A model generated the notes under the pieces. That model saw only the letters and a list, made by a program, of their open reading frames with translations, did no database searches and had not been told where the DNA came from. Positions 33,333 through 45,943 of a DNA stretch of 64,000 nt are shown piece by piece. Each line of letters opens with the position of its first letter. Positions within the stretch are counted from its first letter, which is position 1. The position numbers and the translations under genes are program-made. This stretch comes from Antilocapra americana (lineage: Eukaryota; Chordata; Mammalia; Artiodactyla; Antilocapridae): NCBI GenBank assembly GCA_007570785.1, contig ML664159.1:620001-684000 (forward strand), in the 5' to 3' direction.

Positions 33333-34298
33333 AGCATCCAGTATTATGAATGCATATATTTGCATATTCATAAAAATAAACTGACCATCATTGAATCAAA
33401 ATTTTCCATGAAACATACTACATATAATTTTGAGGGCTCGGACACAGAGTGAATAAATAAATGAATATTAGCTTGAAGGGGTTTTCACTAAAAAGGAAGT
33501 TTATAGCAGCTTTATTTTCACAAAACTTAGGTTTATGTGCAAAAGCACTGTAGATCATGTTTATCACAGTCAGGGAGCTGTTTCTTTTTCCTCAGGAGGA
33601 AATACAACTGCAATGAAATCTATCCTTGTAGTTCTAAGGAATTATGTTTTGGTGATAGATAAGAAAAGAAAAAGGCTTAAAGAACAGAATGAAAAATAAC
33701 AATAAGTTTTATTAAAAAAAACTCAATGCTGTATACTTTTTAAACATAAAAAAGTGGCTTTGTTTACAGTTTTCATTGTAACTTTTATTTTTGCTTAAAG
33801 ACAGCCTTGATGTTTGAAACAATGTCAAGTTTTAAAAACGATGAAGTCAAAATGTGCCAACGTGGAGACATTTGAATAATGAACCATAGAATTAAGCCTG
33901 AGTTTGTTATGAATCTATTGCAAGACTTTGTAAAAAAATAAATCTCTAAATGGACTACCTATACTAAATTAAAAAAAAAACAAACTTCCAAATCTCTTAA
34001 TTACTAAATTCATATTCAAACTATCTTAAACAAACACATATGTCATCCTATTGCCCTATACCCACTGTAAACAATGACAGTGTTAAATACCCATAAATTT
34101 ATGTTCACTCTGAACTCATTAAATTTGGGAACATTACCATTTCGTCTAAACCCTGCCCTGAGTGCACAGAATTGCAACAAGATGGCAGAGACCTAGCTTT
34201 GCACTCAGAAACCTATCACTCTCCTCCCATCAAGTATATATTCTAAAAATCATATTAAATTATCCTTTGCTATTTCTTTTCTAACAGAATTAATTTTG
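33333..34298. other. unassigned AT-rich DNA
   Basis: No named element. 33378-33432 ('gaccatcattgaatcaaaat' to 'atactacatataatttt') weakly resembles the right arm of the 29931-30135 palindrome. Confidence 0.4.
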
Positions 34299-34300
34299 TT

Positions 34301-34339
34301 CTTTTCTAGTGTTTTGGTAATTTTTCTAGTGTTTGGTAA
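34301..34339 (+). repeat. 20-bp tandem duplication
   Basis: 'cttttctagtgttttggtaa' is followed at once by 'tttttctagtgtttggtaa'. Two copies only. Confidence 0.8.
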
Positions 34340-36485
34340 TTTTCAGTAACTTGACTAAACCAGTATTTTTTAAGCATCTACTATTACCACAGGATATTGG
34401 CTTCTATTGGAGTAATATGGATTAATACTAGACATTATGAGGATGAGTTCAACTGATAGAAACCTCTAAATATCAAGAAACTGAATACATGAACAGATAA
34501 GCAGAGGGTTTTGACCTTCTAATACTCACCCAATAGATATATATGGCAGCTGTCTTTTCAATTTCTGTCTTTCCGCCTCATAACTCCTTAGAATTGAGAG
34601 ATAAAAAGTGGTATCTAACTGAGAAATATGGTCCTTGCCCCTGGTGAACCCCAGGTCTTTTAAACTCTATCTTCTTTGGCTCTATTGTTAGTATGTGCAC
34701 ATGCCCACAATTGCTCTCCCTCACACACACACATACATACCCAAATGAAATAGTGACTTTGAGAAATCAAAAACAATAAAATTTGGAGCAAGTACAATCC
34801 ATCATAATTTCTCAAGCATAAAGAGTAATATTTTTTAAGTGTTTCAGCAGATCCATATGGCAGTGAAAGCTGCATTATGCTTCTCAGATTAATTTACCAA
34901 CTTTAGGCAGAGTTTATTGATGTCCTGCTACGTAGTGGGGAGAAATGGAAACAGGGAGATTTATCAGGAAGCAGACGTAGTGGACCAGGCATAAGTGAAT
35001 AATGGTCTTTTCTGACTGGTGTGATATAGATATTAGTGGGAGCTGAAGGACAGGAAGAGGGAGAGATATTTCTAAGTTTGTGAGAAAAGAAAGGGAGGCC
35101 ACGTGTGGGGCAGAGGATAAAAAAGATACCGATTTTTGGCATGTTAGTTTATGACAGTGCTGCTCTATCTGGGTGAAGATGCTGTGTGGGCAGCTGGAAA
35201 TGATTGAAACTCAGGAGAGGGAAAGCAGGAAAATGTGGGTTTGAAATACAGAGCTGTGGGATATTTTATATTAACTTAGCACCTTATTCAGTTAAAGGCC
35301 TCACTGCCTTTTTTTTTCTATTACCTTTCTTTCCATCATCAATTGGATAGAAAGTATTTGAAAGTTTCATTTTGATACTAATTTTATTGATTGAACTATC
35401 ATAATACCTTGTAAATTTGTCTCTTCAATTTGTTCTTAACCTCGCTCCAGCACATCATGTATGACTTTACAAGCCTTGCTTTTCCAAACAACTCTAAACA
35501 AATAATGTTTGGGGCTTCCTATTGCATACAAAATACAAGCTAGACTTCTTTCAGCCTGATTTTTCAGCTCCAAACTACTCCTTGCAGCCTATTTTTTTTT
35601 TATTACTGTCCTCCATGAAACCCATGCTGTGGCAAATTGATCTACTCACTGATCATAACACATACTTGATGCTTTCCCATATCTGTGTGCTGCTTATGCT
35701 GATCCTGAATGTCTAAAGTCATCATGCCTAAATCCTAAGCATAAGGCAACTGTTGGTTCTGCCATTATTTCCCCAACTGAAGATCCCTTTCTCAATTACC
35801 TTGTCATTTTACCTGTATCATGCCACTAATCTCATTTTTTCTTGTTTTAAATTGATTTGATAATCTTCCTAGTTTCCCTAAAAATATCTTAAGTTGCTTG
35901 AAGGTAAGAACTGTTTCAGAAATAAGTTTTAAATTTTTTGGTACTCACTTGTTTTTTATATAGATAGCAGTACTCAATATTAAAGTAAACATGCTTTCTC
36001 ATAGTTGCATTAGATTTTCAACTTTTTAGTTAGCATTATTTGGTTGCAAGCAAGAGAAAAGAGGTTTGCTTAACTTATGCCAAAAATGACTTTATTAAAA
36101 GCCTATCATGCAGCTCAAAATAGTAAAGAAAAAGTTGAAGAAGCATCACTAAAAAAGCAAAAAAAGCAGGGTGTCCCTCAGGAATACTGGGGGCAGGAAT
36201 TAAGGGAAAATCTCAGTGTGTTATCATTGACATGAAACCAGCTCCTATAATTTTGGTGTCTCAACATCATTCTGGTCAAAGTTAAAATTCCCTAAAGAAC
36301 TCTGACTGGCTTAGACTGAGCCAGTAGCCAGGAGCAGGTGAGACTCCTTGGCTGATGGTTCTAAAAAGACTTCATGAAATAAAGACTGTTATTTTTCCAA
36401 AACAAAATTAGAAGGAATAGATGCCCAGCAGATAAGAACAATAGACTCTAATACATCCATCCAATAAAATCTCATGCATTAATAA
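34340..36485. other. unassigned DNA
   Basis: Over 2 kb with no recognised repeat or gene. Imperfect CA text occurs near 34720-34740. 35420-35580 is weakly L2-like ('cagcctgatttttcagctcc'). Confidence 0.35.
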
Positions 36486-36620
36486 AGCATTCATGCATCT
36501 ATTCAACCAACCGGAATTTATTGGGCACGTGTTCTACCAGGCAATGTGCTAATTGCTGTAGATACAAATATGAATCTGATGTCATCTATGTTTAGAGAGT
36601 TTATAGTACAGTATGCTTCT
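36486..36620 (-). mobile_element. L2/MIR-type 3' end, antisense
   Basis: 'tctattcaaccaaccggaat', 'tattgggcacgtgttctacc' and 'aggcaatgtgctaattgctg' match the reverse complement of an L2/MIR 3' end. Confidence 0.55.
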
Positions 36621-37435
36621 GTTACTTCCTAATTCATGTAATCATTTTATTAAAATGAATGGTCAATTAAGTGTACATATCCCTTGAGAGCTTTTCATTG
36701 CATCGTGCCTCACTCATAGTCTACGTGACTTCAGCCCTAGCTTTATGACCTGTCTTGCATCCTGGTTGCTTAGTTAATTCCTCAACAGTAATAAGTGTGG
36801 TAAGAGGCCAAAATCAGCAATGTCTATAGGAAAAGATAATCTAGAGTATTGGGGGATTTGGTAGAAATTTAGGTTTTATTTAAAGTGTGATTGGGAGCAA
36901 TTAAGAGAATACTTAATTCTCTTAATAATCAGAGCAGGTCATTGTAGTTTCTGTGTAGAGGCTGCATTATGAGAAGAACAGGGAGACAAGAGTAAGAGCA
37001 GGCCACCTGTTAGCAGGTGTCACAGTGGTCTACTATACAGAGATGAGTGTGGCAGCAGAGGACAGGTAAAAAATGGAAGGCTCAGAAAACACCTCCGTTG
37101 TGGAGCTAACAAGACTTGCTTATGGAGTAGACATGGTGATAATGGAGGAACCAAGGCTGATCTTTAGGTGTACAGAAGTTCCTAAGATCCTTATTTTTCT
37201 GTTCCATTTACTTTCAATATGCCAGTTCTTCTATCTCATCTTGATCATAGATCCCTTGACCCTTTTATTATTTTTCTGTCAGTTCTATCCTGTGTTCACT
37301 TAAAGCTTAGATCAATGGTTCATTATTTCTATCAATATCACTCTTATGAACAGCTCAAACCCCTTACCTCAATTTTCTCCTATTGTACTTGTCTAGTGAA
37401 GTGTTCACCAAACAGCCCACACTTTATATTTTGAT
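36621..37435. other. unassigned DNA
   Basis: No recognised element. Short open frames at 37073-37303 and 37219-37434 have no domain. Confidence 0.4.
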
Positions 37436-37439
37436 TGGA

Positions 37440-38040
37440 CTTTGGAAATATCACATAACTTACAGAAACAATGCCTGCCAACTCTTCCGTCTTCGGAGAA
37501 AGTCCCACCAGATCTTTGTCCCTCTGGTAAATGCCATAAAATTAGTCAGTGAGTCTCTTCATATGGTTCAGGTACTTTTCAAGCTGCTGCTCTGTGCTGG
37601 TACTCAGAATGATAGAGTTTGTACACAGATCCTTCAAGAGCAATATCTCAGTTTCTGAGTCGTTTACCTCTTCCAGAAGTAAGCCTACTGGTTTTCAAAG
37701 CCAAATCTTATGGGGACTCGTCTTCCCAGTGCAGCTCCCCAGGCTAAGGAGACCAGTGTGAGGCTTGGAAACCTTGCTCCCAGAGAGGACCCCTGCGGTT
37801 GTAATATCCTTCTGCTTGTGGGTTCCCACGTCAAGGGTGTGGGCTCTGACTCAGGGGTCCCTGCCCCTCCTACCTGTCTAAATGTGGCCTTTTCTTTATA
37901 CCCTTAGTTGGAGAAAGATCTTTCCTGTTGGTCTTCAGGTTATTCCCAGAGAGAGTTGTTCTTTGTGTAATTGTAGTTTTGCTGCTCATTGCAGGAGTTG
38001 AGCTCAGGATCCTCCTACTCTACCTTTCTGATGTGGCCAT
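37440..38040 (-). mobile_element. possible old L1 5'UTR, antisense
   Basis: 'gtacttttcaagctgctgct', 'ggttttcaaagccaaatctt', 'gttattcccagagagagttg' and 'gagttgagctcaggatcctc', followed by 'ctactctacctttctgatgt'. This resembles the reverse complement of an old L1 5' end, where 'ccaagatggcggagtag' normally begins the element. GC content is above that of the surroundings. Confidence 0.45.
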
Positions 38041-38302
38041 ACTTTATTTTCCTGGGGCTTCTACTGTTTCCCTGGCTGCTTGTTCTCTTGTCTTTCTCTT
38101 TCTTTCTATTTCCCTCCTTTCTGTCTCTCCCTCCCTACTTTTCTCAGTCCCGACTTCCTTCCACCCATCTCTCTCTCCTTCCCAATAGCCCCCTCTCCTT
38201 TTTTTTTTTCTTCTGTGAGTTCCTGTGTTGCTCTCCCTTCACATTTCTCTTCTAAGCTTTGTTCTCTTTTGATAATAGGTAAATCTTTAGTTTTTCTGTC
38301 TG

Positions 38303-38413
38303 GATCCATGAAGTTTCTCTTCATGGATCACTGGAGAGAATTCTTCCAGTGATCTGCTACTGAGGCTGTGTGTGTGTGTGTGTTGGTAATAAGCTTAGTT
38401 ACCTAAGCTTATT
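38303..38413. repeat. cluster of three short perfect hairpins
   Basis: Hairpin 1: 'gatccatgaag' (38303-38313), loop 5, 'cttcatggatc' (38319-38329). Hairpin 2: 'gatcactgga' (38326-38335), 9-base centre, 'tccagtgatc' (38345-38354). Hairpin 3: 'aataagcttag' (38388-38398), loop 'ttac', 'ctaagcttatt' (38403-38413). A TG run (about 38368-38383) lies between hairpins 2 and 3. Hairpins 1 and 2 share GATC at 38326-38329. Confidence 0.9.
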
Positions 38414-40165
38414 CTAAGATCAAGCAAACAACAAATGCAGCCTTCCCATAGAGGGTAAAAATTTTGAAGAATCAAAACAAAAATGAAGACCAGGAGGGGA
38501 AAAACATCACAAACAAAAAGGGAAAGGAGATGAGATTGGAGAGAAATGGGAGCCAGCCCTTCAGGACCCCACAGGTCATGGCAAGGGACTCTGCATTTTA
38601 TTTTAGAAACAATAGTTATTGGTGTATTCACATTAATTCATTCAACCTAATTAGCAGATTAGAGAAAAGCTAATATAAACATAAATAGTCTTGATGAAAA
38701 AGAGGTGATTGAGATATAAAAAAGTTGCTAAAATAATTGAGTTAGCATTTCAGAAAGTTGTGTGAAGATATACTGCAACAATAAACCAAGAGAGGACATT
38801 CAACATAGTATTTAAAAGCATAGGTATTAGAGCCAGCTGTGTTCTTGGACAAGAAATTTAATTTTGTGTTTATGTTTCCTAACCTGTGAAATAGGTTGAT
38901 AATGGAAATATTTTTTCAGAATTGAGATGAGAGTGAGAGTTATTATACATAAAACATCAAAATAAGCCTGAAAAATAGTCCTGTACAACTTGTAATATTA
39001 TAATGTCCCTGTAAAATTTATAATCCTGTAACAAAAAATAAGTTAGAATATAAAATATGATTGCTGAATTTTAAAAATAGTGAATGAACTGAATAAAATA
39101 ATAGTGCTTAAAACTTGATTTGGAAGATAAATAGGAAAATTTGCTTAAGATGTAGGCACAAAACAGAGAGACTGAAAATATAAGAAGTAACACAACATGA
39201 GGAAATTAATTCAGATGTTCTTTCATTTATAATACTTAAGGAGATCCAGAGGCTGAAGGCAGAAAAAATGGAAGAGAGATAACACTTTAAATAAAGGAGA
39301 AGAAAAAAGAAATAGTGTATAGATAGAAATGTCTACTAAGTGATAGGCAGAACATATAAATAGCCTTGGTGGATCTTGGAAATTTTATAACACCATGTAT
39401 AAAAGGGAAAAAACCTGAATGCATTCAGAGATTAAATGGAGATTCACTGTGAAAGACAGAAAATCTGAGGGCATCAGACCCCTCCATTCGATTCCAAAGT
39501 TTCAAATATCTGGGCAAGTTAATATTTTAAACTGTGAAAGCTCAAAGCTAATTATCATTCACCTTGCATGAAAAATAAACTGTATGAAGATATTTCTGTA
39601 AAATGAAACAGGAATACCAACAAATAATAATTAATATAAAATGCAAATTCTAGTTGATTACTATATAAAGTTTTTTGAAAAAGCTGATGAAAAATAGACA
39701 AAATGGATTACTTCACTTGCTAACCCTTGGAATTTTTGCCTTTAAGTAGAAAGGGTTTATTGAAATAAGGTTACAATTATTTCTTCTTTTATCCTATTTT
39801 TACTGCTTGATTCTTGAGTGAATAAAATTTATATAATTATAGATATGAAATGCTTTTATATGTGTTTAATTTATAGAAGCATACTCTAAATAAAATGAGT
39901 ATGACTAATTAAATTGTTGAGGAACAGGATGTAAAGATGTTTATAACATAAAAATAACAACATAACCAAAATATATATCTGGAGGTGGAGACCGAATAGA
40001 GGAGGGAGTAGTAGAAAAATACTAAATTTCTCATCTTTTATATCAGAGAATAAGAAGTATTTTTAAATTTAATAAAAATAAAATTGAAATATGTATTCAT
40101 ATCAAAATAATTGTTTTGTAACTACCAGCTTATTATTTAAAAAAAATAAAAAACCTTTAAATGAG
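38414..40165. other. unassigned AT-rich DNA
   Basis: 1.75 kb without a recognisable element, gene or strong pattern. Confidence 0.4.
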
Positions 40166-40585
40166 GTGGACGAAACTGGAACCTATTATACAGAGTGAAG
40201 TAAGCCAGAAGGAAAAACAACAATACAGTATACTAACACATATATATGGAATTTAGAAAGTTGGTAATGATAACCCTGTATGTGAGACAGCAAAGGAGAC
40301 ACAGATGTATAGAACATTCTTTTGGACTCTATGGGAGAGGACAAGGGTGGGATGATATGGGAGAACGGCATTGAAACATATAAATAATCATATGTGAAAT
40401 GAATCGCCAGCTCAGGTTTGATGCATGATACAGGGTGCTCAGGGCTGGTGCACAGGGATGGCTGGTGCAGAGGGATGGAATCGGGAGGGAGGTGGGAGAG
40501 GGGTTCTGGAAGGGGAACACATGTATACCCATGGCGGATTCATGTCGTGTATGGCAAAACCAGCACAATAATGTAAAGAAAAAAG
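40166..40585 (+). mobile_element. L1 3' end, sense
   Basis: 'ggtggacgaaactggaacct' (end of ORF2), 'gtgaagtaagccagaaggaa', then the 3'UTR 'aatcgccagctcaggtttga' and 'ggggaacacatgtataccca', ending 'aataatgtaaagaaaaaa'. About 420 bases. It carries the 'gatgcatgatacagggtgct' type of 3'UTR, unlike the L1s at 6.1 and 43.9 kb. Confidence 0.9.
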
Positions 40586-41484
40586 TCTTTCTTGAATTTG
40601 TTACAATAAAAAATAATAATTAAAAAATATAGAAAAAAATAAAATCTTATATAAATATACAAAAAAATTTGGAAGGTTACATATAAACTTTTTAATGGGA
40701 GAGATTAATTTTTATTATATCTTTTATATTTAATTTTTAAATATGTTTAAAACTTTAAGTATGGTCATATATTGGTAATAAGGTTGCAGAATAATAGGTT
40801 TTTTATTTAAACAGTCTGTATTTTGTACACAGAAGTATTTATACACAGTGTTCTTTATCATAGTAATTTTTGAGAGTAAATGCTCTCAAGGGTAACTTTA
40901 ATTTGCAAAACTTTTAATATTGAGAAGACATAATTATAAGTAGATCAAATATATAATATGTAGAGCATCATATGAAGGAAAACTATACAGCCTTAGTAAA
41001 GAATCAGGTAAGTCAAAGGGACATTTAGGAAAGCATGTCCTGGATGTAATTCTGAATGAAAAAATGAAAAGAAAGCCACCTAAAAACTGAAAAGTACAGT
41101 TGCCTTTGTGTATAGAAAATGACATGTGTGCAAATGTCTATTAGTAGGAAGATCTTAAAAAAGTTAGATTCATACTTCACCTTCCCCAAAAAAGGAATGA
41201 ATTACTGATACAAGTGGCAACAAGTGGTATAAAATCAAAAGCATTATATTAAACAAAGGGAATCATAACAGAAAGCATATAAAGTTTAAGAAAAGGCAAA
41301 ACCATCTATGATGTTTGAAATCTAAGCGTTAATTACTTCTGGAGTGATGAGGAGGGGCTGTTAGAATTGACTAGAAAGGAGCAAGTAGGAAATTTCTGGG
41401 GTGATAAGTATATTCTATATCTTCATTGGGGTGGTGGTTACTCTGGAGTGTGCATTTGTTAAAATTCATTAAATTGTACACAAC
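40586..41484. other. unassigned AT-rich DNA
   Basis: No recognised element. Confidence 0.4.
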
Positions 41485-41643
41485 AAGATGACAGAGGATG
41501 AAATGGCTGGATGGCATCACTGACTTGATGGACATGGATTTGGGTAGACTCCAGGAGTTGGTGGTGGACAGGGAGGCCTGGTGTGCTGCAATTCATGGAG
41601 TCACAAAGAGTTGGACACGACTGAGTGACTGAACTGAACTGAA
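41485..41643 (+). mobile_element. BovB 3' end, sense
   Basis: 'gacagaggatgaaatggctg', 'gatggcatcactgacttgat', 'gtgctgcaattcatggagtc' and 'gactgagtgactgaactgaa'. Only the last 160 bases of BovB are present. Confidence 0.9.
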
Positions 41644-41843
41644 AATGTGTGCATTCTACTTTATGTAAACTATAGCCCAATTTACAAAAATTTTGAGTGT
41701 ACAAATGTATGTATTATTTGTACAAATATGATTCCATATTCAAATGATAATGCTGGAAAAAGACTGCATATCAAGATATTGAGATTGAGGGAGTTAGCAA
41801 GGAAAGGATTTACATTCTATATTGATTTTAATTTTTATGAGCA

Positions 41844-42046
41844 TTGTGGTTTAGTTGCTAAGTCATGTCCAACTCTTGCAACCCCATGGACTGTAGCCTG
41901 TCATCCTTGCCAGGGATTTCCTGGTCAAGAATACTTGAGTGGGTTGCCATTTCCTTCTCCAAGGGGATCTTCCCAACCCAGGGATTAAACCTGGGTCTCC
42001 TGCATTGCAGATGGATTCTTTACCCACTGAGCCACCTGGGAAGCCC
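41844..42046 (-). mobile_element. Bov-tA SINE, antisense, with target duplication
   Basis: 'gtggtttagttgctaagtca' to 'gccacctgggaagccc'. Flanked by 'atttttatgagcat' (41831-41844) and 'atttttatgggcat' (42047-42060), one mismatch. Confidence 0.95.
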
Positions 42047-42060
42047 ATTTTTATGGGCAT

Positions 42061-43919
42061 ATTACTCTTAGGAATAAATTCAAAAGATAAATTTGAAATG
42101 CAGTTTGAATCCTAGAAGGCACTGACTTTCAATGTTTTAAGACTGAACTGCTCTCCATCGATGATGCCCTTCTGCCTCCCAGCTCTAACATAGATCTATT
42201 TTCTGGGGAACTGTCGCTTGACTTTGTTCTCCCCCAACCCCACCAGAGGCTGGGAAAATTGTGAAGGATAGAGCAGCAACGAGGCTGACTGTAGGTTGTT
42301 CAGAAACCGAGCTCACTGGAAAGAAAACAGAGGATAGTGAGTATGTAAGAAAATCATTTTGAGTTTCAGCAGAAATATATAAAAGGTCGAACACAGAAAG
42401 GAAAACGTATTCTGTAAGATCTCCATATACAGGGTTTTCTGCCTGTGTCTGCAGCAACCTTTGTGTATGTGAGTAGCTTGGAAAAATGCATATTGGGTAT
42501 ACATGTAAGGTAAGCTATCTTTGCAGGAGAATCAAAACCAAAAAATTGAATGTGACCATGAGGCACATTGTCAGCAAGAGTTGTTAGCTCTTTTAAAGAA
42601 GCCAGACGCAAAAGCCTTTTAATAATTGCTTTGCTCCAAGCCCTCCTGCTGCCACCAGCTTTTAACTCAGTATTCCCTTGGGTTATTTTCCTTTTTCATC
42701 CTTTCATTTAATATGAAATATCTGCAGCACCAGAATTCAATTGCTAGTTCATGCTAACAAGACTTCACTTACCTGTCCTGATATTTTGACCTTCTGACAC
42801 TTATAAATCCCCAGAGTTTCTAAACTCAGGCAATTAGTGCCTGGAATTTCTAACTTTGACAATGCCTTGTAGAGGGCAGAGGAAAACTGGCTTTTCATAA
42901 AAGAATGAAGTTGCATGCTAACTCCCTTATTAAATTATTGTTTTGACAGCCACTGGGTGTAGGTTTTGTTGTTTTTGTGATGATGATTGATTTTATTTGT
43001 TTGAGCCATAGAAATTAGAACTTTTAATTTTTTAGTAAACCAGAGCAGATTCAATTTTTCTGTAATCCATAGATGACAGATTTCTTAAATGTAGATTAGA
43101 GAATAGGTTATACTGAACTATAAGTTTCCATAATATATATTACTGAAGAAATAGCTATGCATTGTTTTTTGAGCAAGATAGTGCACTTTTGTATATTTTT
43201 GTTCAATATTTGTCCTATTTTGCAAAGTATTCTGAGATATTCCCAGAGAGGAGAAAGCCCTTTTAAGAATTGCAGTTTTTATATATGATTAGCCTAGAGG
43301 CCAAGTAAATGATGCACTATTTTTAACCTCTGTTTACCTGTGCAAATAATGGATATAGCCTATAATTAATTTATCAATGAAAATGAAGAGCAATGACCCC
43401 AAGATGACAGACACAACTAGAGGAAGCCTAAATCTTGTGTCATCTTTCGAAGTAAATCGTTAGAAAGTCCTCTTGACCCACACATACTTTGTAAAAGCAG
43501 GAGACAGACTCTTAACTGAGATAAGAAACTGCAATTTTTTTTTTAGAGGAGGTGGTTAATTTGCTTGCTTATACCAAGACTATCTCACCAATGTTAGTCA
43601 TGACTAATGTCAGCACTTTCTTAAAAGGTAATGTATTTTTGTGGTCAGATAGAATCAAATATTGTCCAGAATTTTTAAACATAACCTGAAGTTTCAGAAT
43701 TATTCTTGGAATCATAGTTTGACTCCAAAGTTTTAGAAACACTATATCTTAATAAACCAATATGATAAATATTTTTCTTGAGTCTTAGTTGAACTGTATT
43801 CAAGAAGTAAGGGAAATTTTCTGTATTCTATAAAAGAAGGAAGAAAAGAGTCAAGGGAGAACAAAAAAGAGGGTGCCAGATAAGAAAAAGAAGGAAGGAA
43901 ATTTTATTGAACCTACTTT
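42061..43919. other. unassigned DNA
   Basis: 1.86 kb with no recognised repeat. Minus-strand open frames near 42185-42611 have no identifiable domain. Confidence 0.4.
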
Positions 43920-43949
43920 AAAAACTCACACCGTGGAAGAATCAACATA

Positions 43950-45335
43950 GTGAAAATGAGTATACTACCCAAAGCAATCTATAGATTCAATGCAATTCCT
44001 ATCAAGCTACCAGAGGTCTTTTTCAAAGAATTAGAACAAATAATTTCTCAATTTGTATGGAAATACAAAAAACCTCGTATAGCCAAAGCAATCTTGAGAA
44101 AGAAGAATGGAACGGGCGGAATCAACCTCCCTGACTTTAGGCTATACTACAAATCCACAGTCATTAAGACAGTATGGTACTGGCACAAAGACAGAAACAT
44201 AGATCAATGGAACAGAATAGAAAGCCCAGAGATAAATCCACGCATCTATGGACACCTTATCTTTGACAAAGGAGGCAAGAATATACAATGGAGAAAAGAC
44301 AACCTCTTCAACAAGTGGTGCTGGGAAAACTGGACAGCCACTTGTAAAAGAATGAAACTAGATCACTTTCTAACACCATACACAAAGATAAACTCAAAAT
44401 GGATCAAAGATCTAAGCATAAGACCAGAAACTATAAAACTCCTAGAGGATAACATAGGCAAAACACTCTCTGCCATAACCCAAAGCGGGATACTCCATGA
44501 CCCACCTCCCAGAATACTGGAAATAAAAACACGAATAAACAAATGGGACCTAATTAAAATTAAAAGCTTTTGCACAACAAAGGAAACTATAAGCAAGGTG
44601 AAAAGACAGCCTTCAGAATGGGAGAAAATAATAGCCAATGAAACAACAGACAAACAATTAATCTCAAAAATATACAAACAACTCCTGCAGCTCCATTCTA
44701 GAAAAATAAACAACCCAATTAAAAAGTGGGCCAAAGAACTTAACAGACATTTCTCCAAAGAAGATATAAAAATGGCTAACAAACACATGAAAAGATGCTC
44801 AACATCACTCATTATCAGAGAAATGCAAATCAAAACCACAGTGAGGTACCACTTTACACCAGTCAGAATGGCTGCCATCCAAAAGTCTACAAGCAATAAA
44901 TGCTGGAGAGGATGTGGAGAAAAGGGAACCCTCTTACACTGTTGGTGGGAATGCAAACTAGTACAACCACTATGGAAAACAGTGTGGAGGTTCCTTAAAA
45001 AGCTGCAAATAGACCTGCCATATGACCCAGCAATCCCACTGCTGGGCATATACACAGAGGAAACCAGAATTGAAAGAGCCACGTGTACCCCAATGTTCAT
45101 CGCTGCATTGTTTACAATAGCCAGGACATGGAAGCAACCTAGATGCCCATCAACTGACGAATGGATAAGAAAGCTGTGGTACATATACACAATGGAATAT
45201 TACTCAGCATTAAAAAAAAATTCATTTGAAGCAATTCTACTCAGATGGACGAAACTGGAGCCCATTATCCAGAGTGAAGTAAGCCAGAAGCAAAAACAAC
45301 AATATAGTATATTAACGCATATATATGGAATTTAG
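43950..45335 (+). CDS. L1 ORF2p C-terminal part, uninterrupted frame
   Basis: 461 codons without a stop up to the normal ORF2 terminus (HIYGI). Residues 1-60 match the region after the RT catalytic core ('[12 protein letters not shown]' at about 35-46). The C-terminal Cys motif C318-x3-C322-x7-H330-x4-C335 is intact. The EN domain and RT catalytic FADD lie upstream in a full L1 and are absent here. Full ORF2p is about 1,270 residues, so this is roughly the last third. The first ATG is internal and no promoter is present, so it is a dead fragment rather than a gene. The antisense open frame at 44363-45190 is its shadow. Confidence 0.85.
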   Translation: MKMSILPKAIYRFNAIPIKLPEVFFKELEQIISQFVWKYKKPRIAKAILRKKNGTGGINLPDFRLYYKSTVIKTVWYWHKDRNIDQWNRIESPEINPRIYGHLIFDKGGKNIQWRKDNLFNKWCWENWTATCKRMKLDHFLTPYTKINSKWIKDLSIRPETIKLLEDNIGKTLSAITQSGILHDPPPRILEIKTRINKWDLIKIKSFCTTKETISKVKRQPSEWEKIIANETTDKQLISKIYKQLLQLHSRKINNPIKKWAKELNRHFSKEDIKMANKHMKRCSTSLIIREMQIKTTVRYHFTPVRMAAIQKSTSNKCWRGCGEKGTLLHCWWECKLVQPLWKTVWRFLKKLQIDLPYDPAIPLLGIYTEETRIERATCTPMFIAALFTIARTWKQPRCPSTDEWIRKLWYIYTMEYYSALKKNSFEAILLRWTKLEPIIQSEVSQKQKQQYSILTHIYGI

Positions 45336-45437
45336 AAAGACGGTAACGAGAACCCAACATACGAGACAGCAAAAGGAACGCAGATGTATAGAATAGACTC
45401 GTGGACTTTGTGGATGAGTGTAAGGGTGGGATGATAT

Positions 45438-45537
45438 NNNNNNNNNNNNNNNNNNNNNNNNNNNNNNNNNNNNNNNNNNNNNNNNNNNNNNNNNNNNNNN
45501 NNNNNNNNNNNNNNNNNNNNNNNNNNNNNNNNNNNNN
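45438..45537. other. assembly gap (100 N) with overlapping flanks
   Basis: Exactly 100 N. 45381-45437 (57 bases) is repeated at 45538-45594 with one difference (gagTgtaa against gagGgtaa). The right flank then continues the L1 3'UTR directly. The true sequence probably needs the N run and one 57-base copy removed. Confidence 0.95.
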
Positions 45538-45921
45538 CAGATGTATAGAATAGACTCGTGGACTTTGTGGATGAGGGTAAGGGTGGGATGATATGGGAGA
45601 AGGGCATTGAAGCATGTTAATTTTCATATGTCTAATCAATCGCCAGCCCAGGATTGATGCTCGGGGCTGGTGCAGCGAGATTTCCCGGGGAGGGAGGGAA
45701 GAGGGAGGGGGGTTCCGGAGGGGAAGCATATGTAAACCCATGGTGATATCATGACAATGTATGGCAAAAACAATTAAAAAAAAAAAAAACTCACACCGAC
45801 TATGCGGTAGGGAGGTGAGATCAGTCAGTTAAATAAGATGATTCAGATTATTGTGATGTGCTTTTTACTAAAATAGGCTATATGTACTTAAAAAATCATT
45901 TTGTAGAGGTACCATGGAGGT

Positions 45922-45943
45922 GATGGTGGTTTAGTTGCTAAGT
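45922..45943 (-). mobile_element. Bov-tA remnant joined to L1
   Basis: 'ggtggtttagttgctaagt' is the start of an antisense Bov-tA, but it passes directly into internal L1 text at 45944. A deletion or recombination joint is likely. Confidence 0.5.

Larger units (their letters stand above)
43934..45789 (+). mobile_element. young 5'-truncated L1 with target duplication
   Basis: L1 from the C-terminal half of ORF2 ('ggaagaatcaacatagtgaa') through the 3'UTR to a poly(A) end (45776-45789). 'aaaaactcacaccg' occurs at 43920-43933 and, merged with the tail, ends at 45798. The target 'ctttaaaaa' suits L1 endonuclease (TTTT/AA). Very few differences from the copy at 8.6-8.77 kb. A 100-N gap lies in the 3'UTR. 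Confidence 0.95.

Noticed and set aside
37928..38352. Overlapping hydrophobic open frames suggesting a small membrane protein
   Set aside because: They lie in T/C-rich low-complexity and L1-like text, in several frames at once, with no start context or homologue recognised.
44363..45190. 275-codon open frame on the minus strand
   Set aside because: It is the antisense shadow of the L1 ORF2 frame at 43950-45335.
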